Origin: Clostridia bacterium
GTDB taxonomy: Bacteria > Bacillota > Clostridia > Christensenellales > Aristaeellaceae
Length of the DNA stretch: 64,000 nucleotides
Direction: 5' to 3'
Assembly: GCA_017508975.1 (NCBI GenBank)
Contig: JAFWQU010000006.1
Location: forward strand, 1 to 64,000
Position numbers and translations under genes: made by a program. This document shows, piece after piece, positions 7,384 to 15,064 of this stretch. The notes under the pieces were generated by a model that was given only the letters and a program-made list of their open reading frames with translations, was not told the DNA's origin and ran no database searches. Position 1 is the first letter of the stretch; each line of letters begins with the position of its first letter.

Positions 7384-8577
7384 ATGCTGACCATCACACG
7401 GGAACAGGCCCGGCGGTTCATTCTCTGCCGGCAGGGGCTGCTGGGCAGGCACCGGTTTGCAGGGAAAGAGGGCGCGTATCAGGCGGTCCGCCAGGCGGGC
7501 TGTATCCAGTATGATCCCGTGGACGTCTGCGGCAAGAATGCCGAGCTGACGCTGCAGTCCCGCGTGAAGGGCTTTACCCGGGAGACGCTCGCCGAGCTGC
7601 TCTACCGGGATCGGCTGCTGGTGGACTACATTGACAAGGAGCTGTCGATCTGGCCGCGGGAGGACTGGCCCTATTTTGCCGACTACCGCGCGATGAGCCG
7701 GGCGCACGGTGCGGGGTTCCCGGGGATTCCCGAGCTGGAGGAGCAGGCCGTCGCCTATATCCGGGAGCACGGCCCGGTCAGCAGCGATACCCTGCCGATC
7801 GAGGGCAGGATCTATTGGCACTCCTCCATGCACTGGAGCGGCAGCTGGAGCGGGCAGTCCCAGGCCGCGCGGTCCGTGCTTGAGCAGCTCTACACCGACG
7901 GCGTGCTCCTGATCCACCACAAGAGCGGCTCCCGGAAATACTACGATCTCGCGGACAGGTATTTCAGCCCGGAGCTTCTGTGCGCGGAAAACCCCTGTCC
8001 CGACAGGGCGTCCTTCCTGCAGTGGCGTGTCCGGCGGCGCATCGGAGCCGTCGGCATGCTGTGGAACCGGCGCTCCGACGCCTGGCTGGGCATCGGCATG
8101 AGCGTGGAGGAGCGGAATGCCGCCTTCGCCGCGCTGGAGACGTCCGGGGCGATCCTGCCCGCTGGGGTGGAGGGCATCCGCTCCCCGCTGTATTTTCCGG
8201 CGGAGGACCTGCAGCTGCTGGAGGCGGTGCTGCGCGGCGAGGCCGACACCCGCCCGCGGCTGGAGTTTCTCGCGCCGCTGGATCCGATGCTCTGGGACCG
8301 GAAGCTGATCGAGGCGCTCTGGGATTTCGCGTACTCCTGGGAGATCTACACGCCTGCCGAGAAGCGCAAATACGGCTACTATGTGCTCCCCGTGCTCTGG
8401 GGCGAGCGCTTCATCGGCCGGATTGAGGCGGCGGCGGATCGAAAAAACGGCGTCCTCACCGTCAAGAATATCTGGTACGAGGACGCCGTCCGGCAGACGA
8501 AAAAGCTCGCGGCCGCCCTCGACGGCGCCATCCGGCGCCTGGCGAAGCTCAACGGCTGCGGGCGGGTGGAGTCTTAG
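7384..8577 (+). CDS. winged-helix DNA-binding protein, YcaQ-like DNA glycosylase family
   Basis: 397 residues, cytosolic. The sequence follows the HTH_42/YcaQ-like family: an N-terminal segment ending QYDPVDVCGKNAELTLQSRV, then LVDYIDKELSIWP and the repeated winged-helix domains, with LAPLDPMLWDR and YYVLPVLWGERFIGRI near the end. YcaQ in Escherichia coli and AlkZ in Streptomyces unhook interstrand DNA crosslinks. Relatives may only bind DNA, and the catalytic QxQ motif of YcaQ/AlkZ is not evident, QLQS being the nearest. ATG at 7384 with AAGGGAGA upstream; it begins just after a repA element, so promoter signals may lie within or past that element. Confidence 0.75.
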   Translation: MLTITREQARRFILCRQGLLGRHRFAGKEGAYQAVRQAGCIQYDPVDVCGKNAELTLQSRVKGFTRETLAELLYRDRLLVDYIDKELSIWPREDWPYFADYRAMSRAHGAGFPGIPELEEQAVAYIREHGPVSSDTLPIEGRIYWHSSMHWSGSWSGQSQAARSVLEQLYTDGVLLIHHKSGSRKYYDLADRYFSPELLCAENPCPDRASFLQWRVRRRIGAVGMLWNRRSDAWLGIGMSVEERNAAFAALETSGAILPAGVEGIRSPLYFPAEDLQLLEAVLRGEADTRPRLEFLAPLDPMLWDRKLIEALWDFAYSWEIYTPAEKRKYGYYVLPVLWGERFIGRIEAAADRKNGVLTVKNIWYEDAVRQTKKLAAALDGAIRRLAKLNGCGRVES

Positions 8578-8852
8578 CGCTGACAACTTGTTCCAAATAT
8601 CCATCAGAAATCCACGGTATGGAATCGCTGGAGCCTTTGAGAATTGGGCCTTCAGCATTTTGGACATTCGAAAGCGGAACAGTTATGGTGCTCCGTTTCG
8701 GAGGTGCACCCCTCTTGTGGGTGCACCGTGCACTTTTCGCTAAGGGTGCACCATAAGCACTGGAGAAGCTTTTTGAACCTTTCGCCTTTGGAGCAGAGAT
8801 TCACTATATTGGGGGCCACTCTATTTTGTAAATATATAATAAATACAATGTC
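8578..8852. other. AT-richer intergenic stretch with repeated GGGTGCACC palindromes
   Basis: No gene is supported here. Three copies of GGTGCACC occur within about 45 bases (from 8703); the first two form an inverted repeat with a 9-base stem and the third stands alone about 20 bases further on. They could be operator-like sites or remnants of a terminator for the YcaQ-like gene. Base composition shifts to lower GC from here to about 10,140, suggesting the toxin-antitoxin and acetyltransferase genes arrived together. Confidence 0.4.
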
Positions 8853-8881
8853 TTTACACATCAACTGTTTTGTGGTATGAT
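8853..8881 (+). promoter_or_regulatory. promoter of the relB-yoeB operon
   Basis: TTTACA (8853-8858) and TATGAT (8876-8881) are separated by 17 bases. It lies 143 bases upstream of the relB start, leaving an unusually long leader. Confidence 0.7.
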
Positions 8882-8950
8882 CATTGTGCAGGAGGTGCCT
8901 GTCCGTAACTGACGGATCAGAATACGGTCCAAGCGGAAAGTGCTTCCCTT

Positions 8951-8968
8951 GCCGCAGGAAACTGCGGC
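8951..8968 (+). other. GAAA-tetraloop stem-loop in the relB leader
   Basis: GCCGCAG and CTGCGGC form a perfect 7-bp stem closed by GAAA, a stable GNRA tetraloop. It sits between the promoter and the relB ribosome site. An AGGAGGTG segment near 8891 is repeated at the true ribosome site near 9010, so an extended or alternative relB start or a leader structure is possible. Confidence 0.45.
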
Positions 8969-9023
8969 CAATGCAATCAAATTGAAGACGGTACGATGGA
9001 TTAATTGCAGGAGGTGTCCTTAT

Positions 9024-9284
9024 ATGTCACAGGTTTTAGTGAATTTCAGAATGGATGAAGAAGATAAAAAAGGAATGGAAGAAGTCTGCAAGGAGCTCGG
9101 CCTGAGCATGACCACTGCTTTTACACTCCTGGCAAAAAAAATGAGGCGCGAGAAGCGACTCCCTTTTGAAGTTTCCATTGATCCTTTCTACTCTGATTCG
9201 AACATCAGCTATTTGCACCGGGTCACTGCTGAGATTGATTCCGGGCGGGCACAGCTTGCGGAGCATCCTCTTAAGGAGGACTGA
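9024..9284 (+). CDS. RelB/DinJ-family antitoxin
   Basis: 86 residues. The N-terminus (VLVNFRMDEEDKKGMEEVC) followed by LGLSMTTAFTLLAKKM is the ribbon-helix-helix pattern of RelB/DinJ antitoxins, which dimerise, bind their own promoter and neutralise the toxin through the C-terminal tail. ATG at 9024 with GGAGGTGT eight bases upstream. The toxin gene starts 6 bases after the stop. Expression is probably autorepressed at the promoter at 8853-8881. The pairing of a DinJ-like antitoxin with a YoeB-like toxin is a mixed but known arrangement. Confidence 0.9.
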   Translation: MSQVLVNFRMDEEDKKGMEEVCKELGLSMTTAFTLLAKKMRREKRLPFEVSIDPFYSDSNISYLHRVTAEIDSGRAQLAEHPLKED

Positions 9285-9290
9285 TCTGAC

Positions 9291-9554
9291 ATGCGGTTGC
9301 TGTGGCATGAGAATGGCTGGGAAGATTATCTGTGGTGGCAGACACAGGATAAGAAAACCTTAAAGAGAATCAATCTCCTCATCCGGGAAATGCAACGCTC
9401 TCCGTTCGATGGCATTGGCAAGCCGGAGCCTTTGAAAGATAATCTGAGCGGATGGTGGAGCCGCCGGATTGATGAGGAGAACAGAATTGTTTACCGCATT
9501 CAGGATGATGCGATTGTAATTGCAAGCTGCAGAAATCATTATAATGAAAAGTAA
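9291..9554 (+). CDS. Txe/YoeB-family ribosome-dependent mRNA interferase toxin
   Basis: 87 residues. It has the full YoeB pattern: WHENGWEDYLWW at the start, IREMQRSPFDGIGKPEPLK in the middle, and WSRRIDEENRIVYRI leading to the terminal CRNHY with the catalytic His. YoeB toxins cut mRNA on the ribosome. GGAGG inside the end of relB serves as the ribosome site, spacing 11, so translation probably depends on relB translation. The gene looks intact and functional. Confidence 0.93.
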   Translation: MRLLWHENGWEDYLWWQTQDKKTLKRINLLIREMQRSPFDGIGKPEPLKDNLSGWWSRRIDEENRIVYRIQDDAIVIASCRNHYNEK

Positions 9555-9637
9555 TCAATATGCTGCTTTTCGGCAATTTCCGGAAGGACAGGATATTCCT
9601 GAAGGGAAACATATAGGATTGATCCGGAGAAAAAGGA

Positions 9638-10144
9638 ATGACCGAAGATAAAGATACGAGCATCAGTATCAGGCCGGTCTGTATAGACGACGCGGGATTT
9701 CTGTGCGATTTAATGAACTGTCCTCCTGTACTGCAATCGCTGAATGAGGTTCCAACCGGGCTGCAGGACTGGGCTGACGCGATCAGGGAATGGAACAGTG
9801 ATGAAGATGAGGAAGATTATATTATCCTGGAAAACGGGACGTCGATTGGATGGCTTGGAGTGAACGGGTTCCTGAACGGAGATAAAACAGTATACCTGAA
9901 AATGGCCGCAATGATGCCAAACCGGCAAAGACACGGATTCGGGACCTGTGCGATCCGTGAACTGATGACTGATCTGAAACGCAGAGGATTTGAAAGGATG
10001 ATTCTGTTTACGGATCAGGATAATCTTACAGCGCAAGCCTGTTATGCCAAGTGTGGATTCCGGATTGCTGAATCGCTGGTGGAAACGATGTCCAACGGTA
10101 AGGATATCCAAAGGTACAGAATGGAATCCTGCCTGTCGTACTAA
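9638..10144 (+). CDS. GNAT-family N-acetyltransferase
   Basis: 168 residues, one GNAT domain. The acetyl-CoA loop is recognisable in PNRQRHGFGTCAIRELM (the usual Q-x-x-G-x-G/A pattern), followed by LFTDQDNLTAQACYAKCGF, the standard second half with Asn and a Tyr. The substrate is unknown; the family includes protein alanine, polyamine and antibiotic acetyltransferases. It shares low GC with the preceding toxin-antitoxin pair and lies 83 bases after it on the same strand, so it may have moved in the same segment. The start is weakly supported by GGAGA seven bases upstream. Confidence 0.85.
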   Translation: MTEDKDTSISIRPVCIDDAGFLCDLMNCPPVLQSLNEVPTGLQDWADAIREWNSDEDEEDYIILENGTSIGWLGVNGFLNGDKTVYLKMAAMMPNRQRHGFGTCAIRELMTDLKRRGFERMILFTDQDNLTAQACYAKCGFRIAESLVETMSNGKDIQRYRMESCLSY

Positions 10145-10148
10145 TACT

Positions 10149-10302
10149 AATCTCAGTTTAGAATGCTTATTGTCAACAGAGAGATTTCGCGGCCTGCGGG
10201 CCGCGACCAGGTCCGCAGCCGGACTGGCGGCTTTCCGATCGCCCTGGACCTTCGGGCACATGCTGTTGCTGGATTTGCAGTTCTTACTTGAGATTGGTAT
10301 AA
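10149..10302 (+). mobile_element. full-length repA element (MITE-like), plus orientation
   Basis: The copy begins AATCTCAGTTTAGAATGC and ends GTTCTTACTTGAGATTGG, which are imperfect inverted repeats of one another. Between them lies TTGTCAACAG, the long-form repA core with hairpins (10187-10254), and TGCTGTTGCTGGATTTGC. It is nearly identical to the copy at 59150-59282. The two flanks carry similar TAATAC/GGTAT-type bases; a target duplication cannot be fixed by eye. Confidence 0.8.
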
Positions 10303-10378
10303 GTCTTCCTCTGAACAGTTTGAGAAGACAGCAAAGCCCTCAGGATGAACAATTGGATATCTTGTACAGTTCGTCCTG

Positions 10379-11419
10379 TCACCGGATCAGATGCTCAAAC
10401 TCCGTGTGTTCCTCCAGCGCCTTCCGGACGTCGATCGTGTAGTCCACCACCGTGCAGTGCGCGAACTGATCGTCGTAGTATTCCCGGATCCGGACGCCGC
10501 CCAGGGCTTCCATGGTGCGCCAGGAGGCGGGGTTGTCCAGATCCGCGTCCAGGAAAACGCTCCGGATGCCGTATTGATCACAGACTTTCAGCCCCAGATA
10601 CAGATTGATTTTGTTGTATCCCTTCCCCCGCTCCGTCGGCCGGATAGAGTACCCCATGTGGCCGCCGTACCGGCTCAGCCGTTCGTTGAGCGTCAGGCGG
10701 ATATTGATCATGCCCACAATGCGGCTGTCGCTCTCCCGGACCAGGAAGAAAGTCCTGGCCGGGACTTTTTCCTCGCTGGGCTCTCTGGTAGAATCCGCTT
10801 CCAGCTTTCGGAGCCACCCCTCATAATCGTCCAGATACCGGTTGAGCCCGCCGGTGCCGTTGATCGCGGAGCCGTATGCCTGAAATTCGCGGATGTAGGC
10901 GATTGCCTCATCCTTCCGCGCGGGACCCGGCACCTCTAAAAAGAACCGGTCCGCCGTGTCCCTCTGCCGCCGGAGCTCCATCACGTCGTAGCACAGCCAG
11001 TCGCCGTTCTCCGTCTGCAGCGTGTGGTATTCGGTTTCCCGGTAGCCGCGCTTCCGGTAGAGCTGCTTGGCCGGGAACGAGGCGTCCATCCGAACCGATT
11101 CGTACCGCGCGAGCACACGCTTCTCCGCGAAGTCCAGGAGTGCCCGGCCGTATCCTTTGTGCTGTTCGCGCGGCAGGACGTACAGCCGGCAGATCTCGTT
11201 CCCGCTGAGGGTCACCGTCCCGACGGCATTCCCCTCCGCCCGGAGCAGGAAGACGTTGCCGGCGGCGATGTCCGCCCGGATCCGCTCATCCGAGTGATGC
11301 CCGCAGAAAAGTGCCACCGCGCCCGCGGGATAGTAGTGGGGATAGATCGTCCGGATTGTGGTCTGGGTGATCTCCCGGACGGCCTCGAAATCGTCCGGTG
11401 TTGCCCGCAAGATGTCCAT
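10379..11419 (-). CDS. tandem GNAT acetyltransferase (two fused domains)
   Basis: 346 residues with two acetyltransferase domains in one chain. Domain 1 (about 1-155) has the acetyl-CoA loop in LPREQHKGYGRALLDFAE and the distal LYRKRGYRETEYH. Domain 2 (about 165-346) has GYSIRPTERGKGYNKINLYL and the SVFLDADLDNPASWRTMEALGG motif, similar to YitH/YkkB-like or ribosomal-protein acetyltransferases. Both loops look intact. The substrate is unknown. The ATG at 11419 follows GGGAGGGGAAACAGGC. It is followed downstream by a repA element and lies 27 bases after the TfoX-like gene, probably in one transcript. Confidence 0.82.
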   Translation of the reverse strand: MDILRATPDDFEAVREITQTTIRTIYPHYYPAGAVALFCGHHSDERIRADIAAGNVFLLRAEGNAVGTVTLSGNEICRLYVLPREQHKGYGRALLDFAEKRVLARYESVRMDASFPAKQLYRKRGYRETEYHTLQTENGDWLCYDVMELRRQRDTADRFFLEVPGPARKDEAIAYIREFQAYGSAINGTGGLNRYLDDYEGWLRKLEADSTREPSEEKVPARTFFLVRESDSRIVGMINIRLTLNERLSRYGGHMGYSIRPTERGKGYNKINLYLGLKVCDQYGIRSVFLDADLDNPASWRTMEALGGVRIREYYDDQFAHCTVVDYTIDVRKALEEHTEFEHLIR

Positions 11420-11446
11420 GCCTGTTTCCCCTCCCGTTTGCGCGGC

Positions 11447-11770
11447 TCACAGCGCTTTTTTCTTTGCCTTCGGCGCGGGGAGCTCCTCCGCCATGGCCGT
11501 GATCAGCTCCGTCAGGAACTCCCGGTTGTCCACGTTATCCACCAGCAGCATCTCCTTCGCGCCCTCGTAGGGGATCTCCCGGTCCGCGTCCGGCATGAGG
11601 CTCAAAGCGGATTTCGTGGGCTTGACCAGAAAGCGGTCGTCGTAGATGCCGCCGATGATCCTTCCGCGGTAATAGAGGATGTATTCCCCCATCATCGCCC
11701 GGAAGGTAATCTGATCTAAACCGGACAGCTGCTCCAGGATAAAGGTCAGGTATTCTTTGCTGGATGACAT
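11447..11770 (-). CDS. TfoX/Sxy N-terminal domain protein
   Basis: 107 residues. The TfoX N-terminal domain pattern is clear: ITFRAMMGEYILYYRGRIIGG, DDRFLVKPT, YEGAKEMLLVDNVDN, ending in a Lys-rich tail. In gammaproteobacteria Sxy/TfoX is a competence regulator, but stand-alone N-terminal domains in Firmicutes have no assigned role. The ATG at 11770 follows AAGGAGGTCCGTCT. A frame extends far upstream through repeat DNA and should not be used as the N-terminus. It probably shares a transcript with the tandem acetyltransferase downstream. Confidence 0.82.
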   Translation of the reverse strand: MSSSKEYLTFILEQLSGLDQITFRAMMGEYILYYRGRIIGGIYDDRFLVKPTKSALSLMPDADREIPYEGAKEMLLVDNVDNREFLTELITAMAEELPAPKAKKKAL

Positions 11771-11830
11771 AGACGGACCTCCTTGACAGTGAAGAAACGT
11801 GTGGTTTTGCGGATTGTCTCTGAACGGGGA

Positions 11831-12290
11831 CGGCCCCTCTGCCGCTGGCGCGGCATCTCCCCAGCAAGCTGGGGCGACTGAGAAGAGGTTCCGCGCCTGC
11901 GGGCGCGGCCAGAGGTCCGCAGCCGGACTGGCAGCTTTCCGGTCGCCTCTGGACTCTTCGGGTGCATGCTTTTGGAGTGTTCGGGTATTTTGCAGGAGAG
12001 AGCCCCTCTGCCGCTGGCGCGGCATCTCCCCAGCAAGCTGGGGCGACAAAGAGGTTCCGCGCCTGCGGGCGCGGCCAGAGGCTTTCCGATCGCCTCTGGA
12101 CTCTTCGGGTGCACTCTTTTGGAGTGTTCGGGTCAGCTTTGTCCAGTAACTTGTGCCGCCCCAGCTTGCTGGGGAGGTGCCCGAAGGGCGGAGGGGCTGT
12201 CTTACCATCCCCGAGCCTCCAAAAGAGGATGCTGCCAGAAGGTCCAGGGCGATCGTAAAGCCCTGGTCGCGCCCGCAGGCGCGAAATCCC
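11831..12290. repeat. composite repeat block: repC-repA-repC-repA, then inverted repC and inverted repA
   Basis: The 540-base gap holds six modules: repC 11835-11877, repA 11886-11965 (long form), repC 12003-12046, repA 12051-12113, inverted repC-like 12155-12195 and inverted repA 12232-12288. The two repC-repA units are near-identical direct repeats about 166 bases apart. The right part again forms an inverted repA pair. Nothing in it codes. Confidence 0.85.
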
Positions 12291-12309
12291 CCGCTGAAAT
12301 TCGATCTAC

Positions 12310-13017
12310 TTATTCGAGACCAGAATCCATATTCTCCCGCAGCCACTTTTCCACAATCGGGGCGTCCGCGGGATCCATGAAGGGATGGCGGCTGTCCGGG
12401 GCGATGGTCAGGCGGGCGTGGTTCCGCTCCGCGAAGGCGCGGACGGAAGCCTCCGGCTGGAGATCGTCCAGCGCGGCGTAGAGGATGCTCGTCCGGTAGG
12501 GCCATGCCGGGACCGGGTGTGCGAGGATATACTGATAATAGTCCCAGCGCAGGGTGTCGACCGGTGCCGGAATCTCCCGCTCGCGCTCCAGACGCTCCGG
12601 GGTAACCCCGGCCCATTCCATCAGCCGCTCCACCAGCCAGCGCATATCCACGATCGGCGACTGGAACAGGCAGTTCCCGAACGCGCGGGAGGGGTATGCG
12701 TTCAGCGCAAAGTACGCTCCCAGACTGCACGCGAACAGGGAGACCTCCCGGTACCGGCCGAACGCCCAGTCGGCGACGAGGTCCAGATCGCGGATACCAT
12801 GCCAGACGTCGCAGGGCTCGCCGGCCCCGGCGCGCTCCCCGTGGTCCGGCAGGTCAAAGCTCAGCGTCTGAAACCCCTTCTCCGCCGCGATCACCGCAAA
12901 GGACTCCGCGTACGCCTTCCGGCTCATCTTTCCGTGCACATGGATGTAAAGGCGCTTGGAGGGCGCGCCCCAGAGGATCGCGGGAATCCCCCCGATCCGC
13001 AGCTTTTCCTGCAGCAT
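12310..13017 (-). CDS. alpha/beta-fold hydrolase
   Basis: 235 residues, probably cytosolic. The fold signature is visible: VHGKMSRKAYAESF near the oxyanion strand, LSFDLPDHGER, then LFACSLGAYFALNAY with the nucleophile elbow CSLGA (Ser), an Asp candidate in ALDDLQPEAS and His in PDSRHPFM. Substrate unknown; this looks like the small serine hydrolase group related to dienelactone hydrolase and acyl esterases. ATG at 13017 follows GGAAGGAGCAGGGTC. The long frame upstream overlaps murG antisense and is spurious. Repeat DNA begins 20 bases after the stop. Confidence 0.85.
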   Translation of the reverse strand: MLQEKLRIGGIPAILWGAPSKRLYIHVHGKMSRKAYAESFAVIAAEKGFQTLSFDLPDHGERAGAGEPCDVWHGIRDLDLVADWAFGRYREVSLFACSLGAYFALNAYPSRAFGNCLFQSPIVDMRWLVERLMEWAGVTPERLEREREIPAPVDTLRWDYYQYILAHPVPAWPYRTSILYAALDDLQPEASVRAFAERNHARLTIAPDSRHPFMDPADAPIVEKWLRENMDSGLE

Positions 13018-13106
13018 GACCCTGCTCCTTCCGGTATGAGTCTCCCTCTCTTTTCGCCGCCGGAGCCAAAACTCCTGTCTGGGTACATGCACGCCGGGCC
13101 GCAGAC

Positions 13107-13136
13107 TTGCCAAGGGGTGTTCGGGCGTGCTATAAT
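13107..13136 (+). promoter_or_regulatory. promoter of murG
   Basis: TTGCCA (13107-13112), 18-base spacer, perfect TATAAT (13131-13136), 31 bases before the murG start. Confidence 0.65.
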
Positions 13137-13167
13137 GCCTCCGATCGAAGGATAGGGAGGGGAGCGC

Positions 13168-14250
13168 GTGAGCAACGAACATCCGGTGATCGTCCTCACC
13201 GGCGGCGGCACCCTGGGACACGTCACGCCGCATATGGCGATTATTCCCCGGCTGCAGAAGGCCGGCTATGAGATCCACTATATCGGCACCCGCGAGGGGA
13301 TGGAGGCGGAGAAGATCCGCTCGATCCCGGGCATCACCTACCACGCGGTGCAGACCGGCAAGCTGCGCCGGTATTTCTCCTGGCAGAACTTCACGGACCC
13401 GTTCCGCGTGATCGCCGGGGCGTTTCAGGCGGCAGGGCTGATGGGGAAGATCCGCCCGGACGTGGTGTTCAGCAAGGGCGGCTTCGTGGCGGTGCCGGTG
13501 GTGTTCGGCGCCTGGCTGCACCGCGTGCCGGTGCTCTGCCACGAGAGCGACCTGACCCCGGGACTGGCGAACAAGCTCTGCAAGCCCTTCGCGACCCGGA
13601 TGGTCACGACCTTTCCGGAGTGCGCGCAGGCGCTGGGCGAGAAGGCGGAGTGCGTGGGCACGCCCCTGCGGCCGGACCTGTTCTCCGGCGTGCGGAAGCG
13701 CGGCCTGGAGATTCTGGGGCTGGACGGCTCCAAGCCTATCCTGCTGATGATGGGCGGCTCCTCCGGGGCACAGCGTGTCAACGAGGCGCTGCGCGGGGCG
13801 CTGCCGGCGCTGACCCGGGAATTCCAGGTGGCGCACCTGTGCGGCCGCGGCAACCTGGACCCGGCTCTCGAGGGCACGCCGGACTACCGCCAGATCGAGT
13901 TCCTGGACGCGGAGCTGCCGCATGTGCTGGCCTGCGCGGACCTGGTGCTCTCGCGGGCGGGCTCCAACGCGCTGATGGAGTTCCAGGCGCTGGACAAGCC
14001 GATGCTGCTGGTGCCTTATCCGCTGGGCGCGGGGCGCGGTGACCAGATCCTCAACGCGGAGAGCATGCGCAAGCGCGGGCTGTGCAAGGTGCTCCTGCAG
14101 GAGGACATGACCCCGGAGACGCTGGCGGAGGCGCTGCGGGAGACCTGGCGGGACCGGGAGGCGCTGCGCGAGGCCGTGCGCAAGGCCCCGCCCGCCGACG
14201 GCACCGAGCGCGTGCTCGAGCTGATCGAGGAGATCCGAAAAAAGGCTTGA
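13168..14250 (+). CDS. murG: UDP-GlcNAc:MurNAc-pentapeptide-lipid GlcNAc transferase
   Basis: 360 residues; adds GlcNAc to lipid I to give lipid II at the inner face of the membrane. It is a GT28 enzyme: glycine-rich loop LTGGGTLGHVTPH near the start, CHESDLTPGLANK, the second Rossmann loop MMGGSSGAQRVNEAL, and the UDP-GlcNAc site SRAGSNALMEFQAL. The start is GTG at 13168, behind GGGAGGGGAGC, and matches the family N-terminus. The gene lies outside a cell-division cluster, as in several Clostridia. The infC promoter overlaps its stop codon. Confidence 0.95.
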   Translation: MSNEHPVIVLTGGGTLGHVTPHMAIIPRLQKAGYEIHYIGTREGMEAEKIRSIPGITYHAVQTGKLRRYFSWQNFTDPFRVIAGAFQAAGLMGKIRPDVVFSKGGFVAVPVVFGAWLHRVPVLCHESDLTPGLANKLCKPFATRMVTTFPECAQALGEKAECVGTPLRPDLFSGVRKRGLEILGLDGSKPILLMMGGSSGAQRVNEALRGALPALTREFQVAHLCGRGNLDPALEGTPDYRQIEFLDAELPHVLACADLVLSRAGSNALMEFQALDKPMLLVPYPLGAGRGDQILNAESMRKRGLCKVLLQEDMTPETLAEALRETWRDREALREAVRKAPPADGTERVLELIEEIRKKA

Positions 14251-14275
14251 CAAGAGGCCGGAGGCGTGGTATTAT
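14247..14275 (+). promoter_or_regulatory. strong promoter of infC-rpmI-rplT
   Basis: Consensus TTGACA (14247-14252) overlaps the murG stop, then 17 bases and TATTAT (14270-14275). The leader to infC is about 165 bases. Confidence 0.85.
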
Positions 14276-14282
14276 GCCGCTG

Positions 14283-14448
14283 TATCAAGCAGAGGCTGCC
14301 CGTCTCTCACCTTGTGCGGCTCACGCTGCCGGGTTCATGGCAATTTTCCCTGGGGTGGAAACCCTGGTCAGAGATTTGCGAGCGACGGGTCGTCAGGATC
14401 CGGCGCTCTTTTTCTGTCAAGCGTCCGGAAGCGAGAGTTTGGAGGTGC
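14283..14448 (+). promoter_or_regulatory. long infC leader, probable L20-type autoregulatory leader
   Basis: The stretch from the promoter to infC has no gene and several GC-rich self-complementary segments, with a T-run (TCTTTTTCTGTC near 14407) followed by CCGGAAGCGAGAG just before the ribosome site. In Firmicutes the infC-rpmI-rplT operon is commonly controlled by a leader RNA bound by ribosomal protein L20 that forms a terminator. Position and length fit; the consensus structure was not folded here. Confidence 0.45.
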
Positions 14449-15036
14449 GTGGACATCGCTTACGATCTGATGATCAACGAGGAGATTCGTGACCGGGAAT
14501 GCCGTTTGATCGACGAGAACGGCACACAGCTCGGCGTCATGCTCACTCAGAAGGCACTGGCCCTGGCGGAGGAGCGCGGCCTGGATCTGGCCGCCATTCA
14601 GCCCAACGCGCGGCCCCCGGTGTGCAAGCTGATGGACTATGACAAATACCGCTACGAGCAGTCGCGGCGGGAGCGTGACAACCGGAAGAATCAGCGGGTC
14701 GTGGAGGTCAAAGAGGTGCAGCTTTCCGCCACCATCGCGGAGAACGATGTGCAGACCAAGGCCAAGGCTGCCATCCGCTTCCTCGAGAACGGCGATAAGG
14801 TGCGCGTCTCCATCCGTTTCCGGGGCCGCCAGATCACCCACAGCGAGATCGGCCTGAAGGTCATGCAGGATTTCGCCGCGCGGTGTGCGGAGGTCAGCGT
14901 AGTGGAGCGCCGCCCCGTGATGGACGGCCGAAACATGATCATGATTCTGGCTCCCAAGGCGGCCAAGGCATCCTTTGCCGAAAAGAAGGCCGCCCGGGAA
15001 CGGGCGAATGCGGAAACGCAGGAAGCCCAGGAATAA
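14449..15036 (+). CDS. infC: translation initiation factor IF-3
   Basis: 195 residues from GTG 14449. IF-3 binds the 30S subunit, blocks 50S joining and proofreads the start codon. The N-domain is typical (DLMINEEIRDRECRLIDENG) and the linker and C-domain are complete (IRFRGRQITHSEIGLKVM). The start is notable. GGAGGT at 14441-14446 is only 2 bases from the GTG, but 8 bases from an in-frame ATC at 14455. Many infC genes start with a rare codon (ATT, ATA or ATC) as part of autoregulation, so ATC is a real alternative and would give 193 residues. The long frame running upstream into the leader is not coding. Confidence 0.93.
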   Translation: MDIAYDLMINEEIRDRECRLIDENGTQLGVMLTQKALALAEERGLDLAAIQPNARPPVCKLMDYDKYRYEQSRRERDNRKNQRVVEVKEVQLSATIAENDVQTKAKAAIRFLENGDKVRVSIRFRGRQITHSEIGLKVMQDFAARCAEVSVVERRPVMDGRNMIMILAPKAAKASFAEKKAARERANAETQEAQE

Positions 15037-15064
15037 CGTCAAATCAAGGAAGGAGGACATCCCT

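Noticed and set aside
4314..14250. Prophage or genomic island across the accessory stretch
   Set aside because: No integrase, structural phage genes, tRNA or direct-repeat attachment sites were seen; housekeeping genes lie on both sides and inside.
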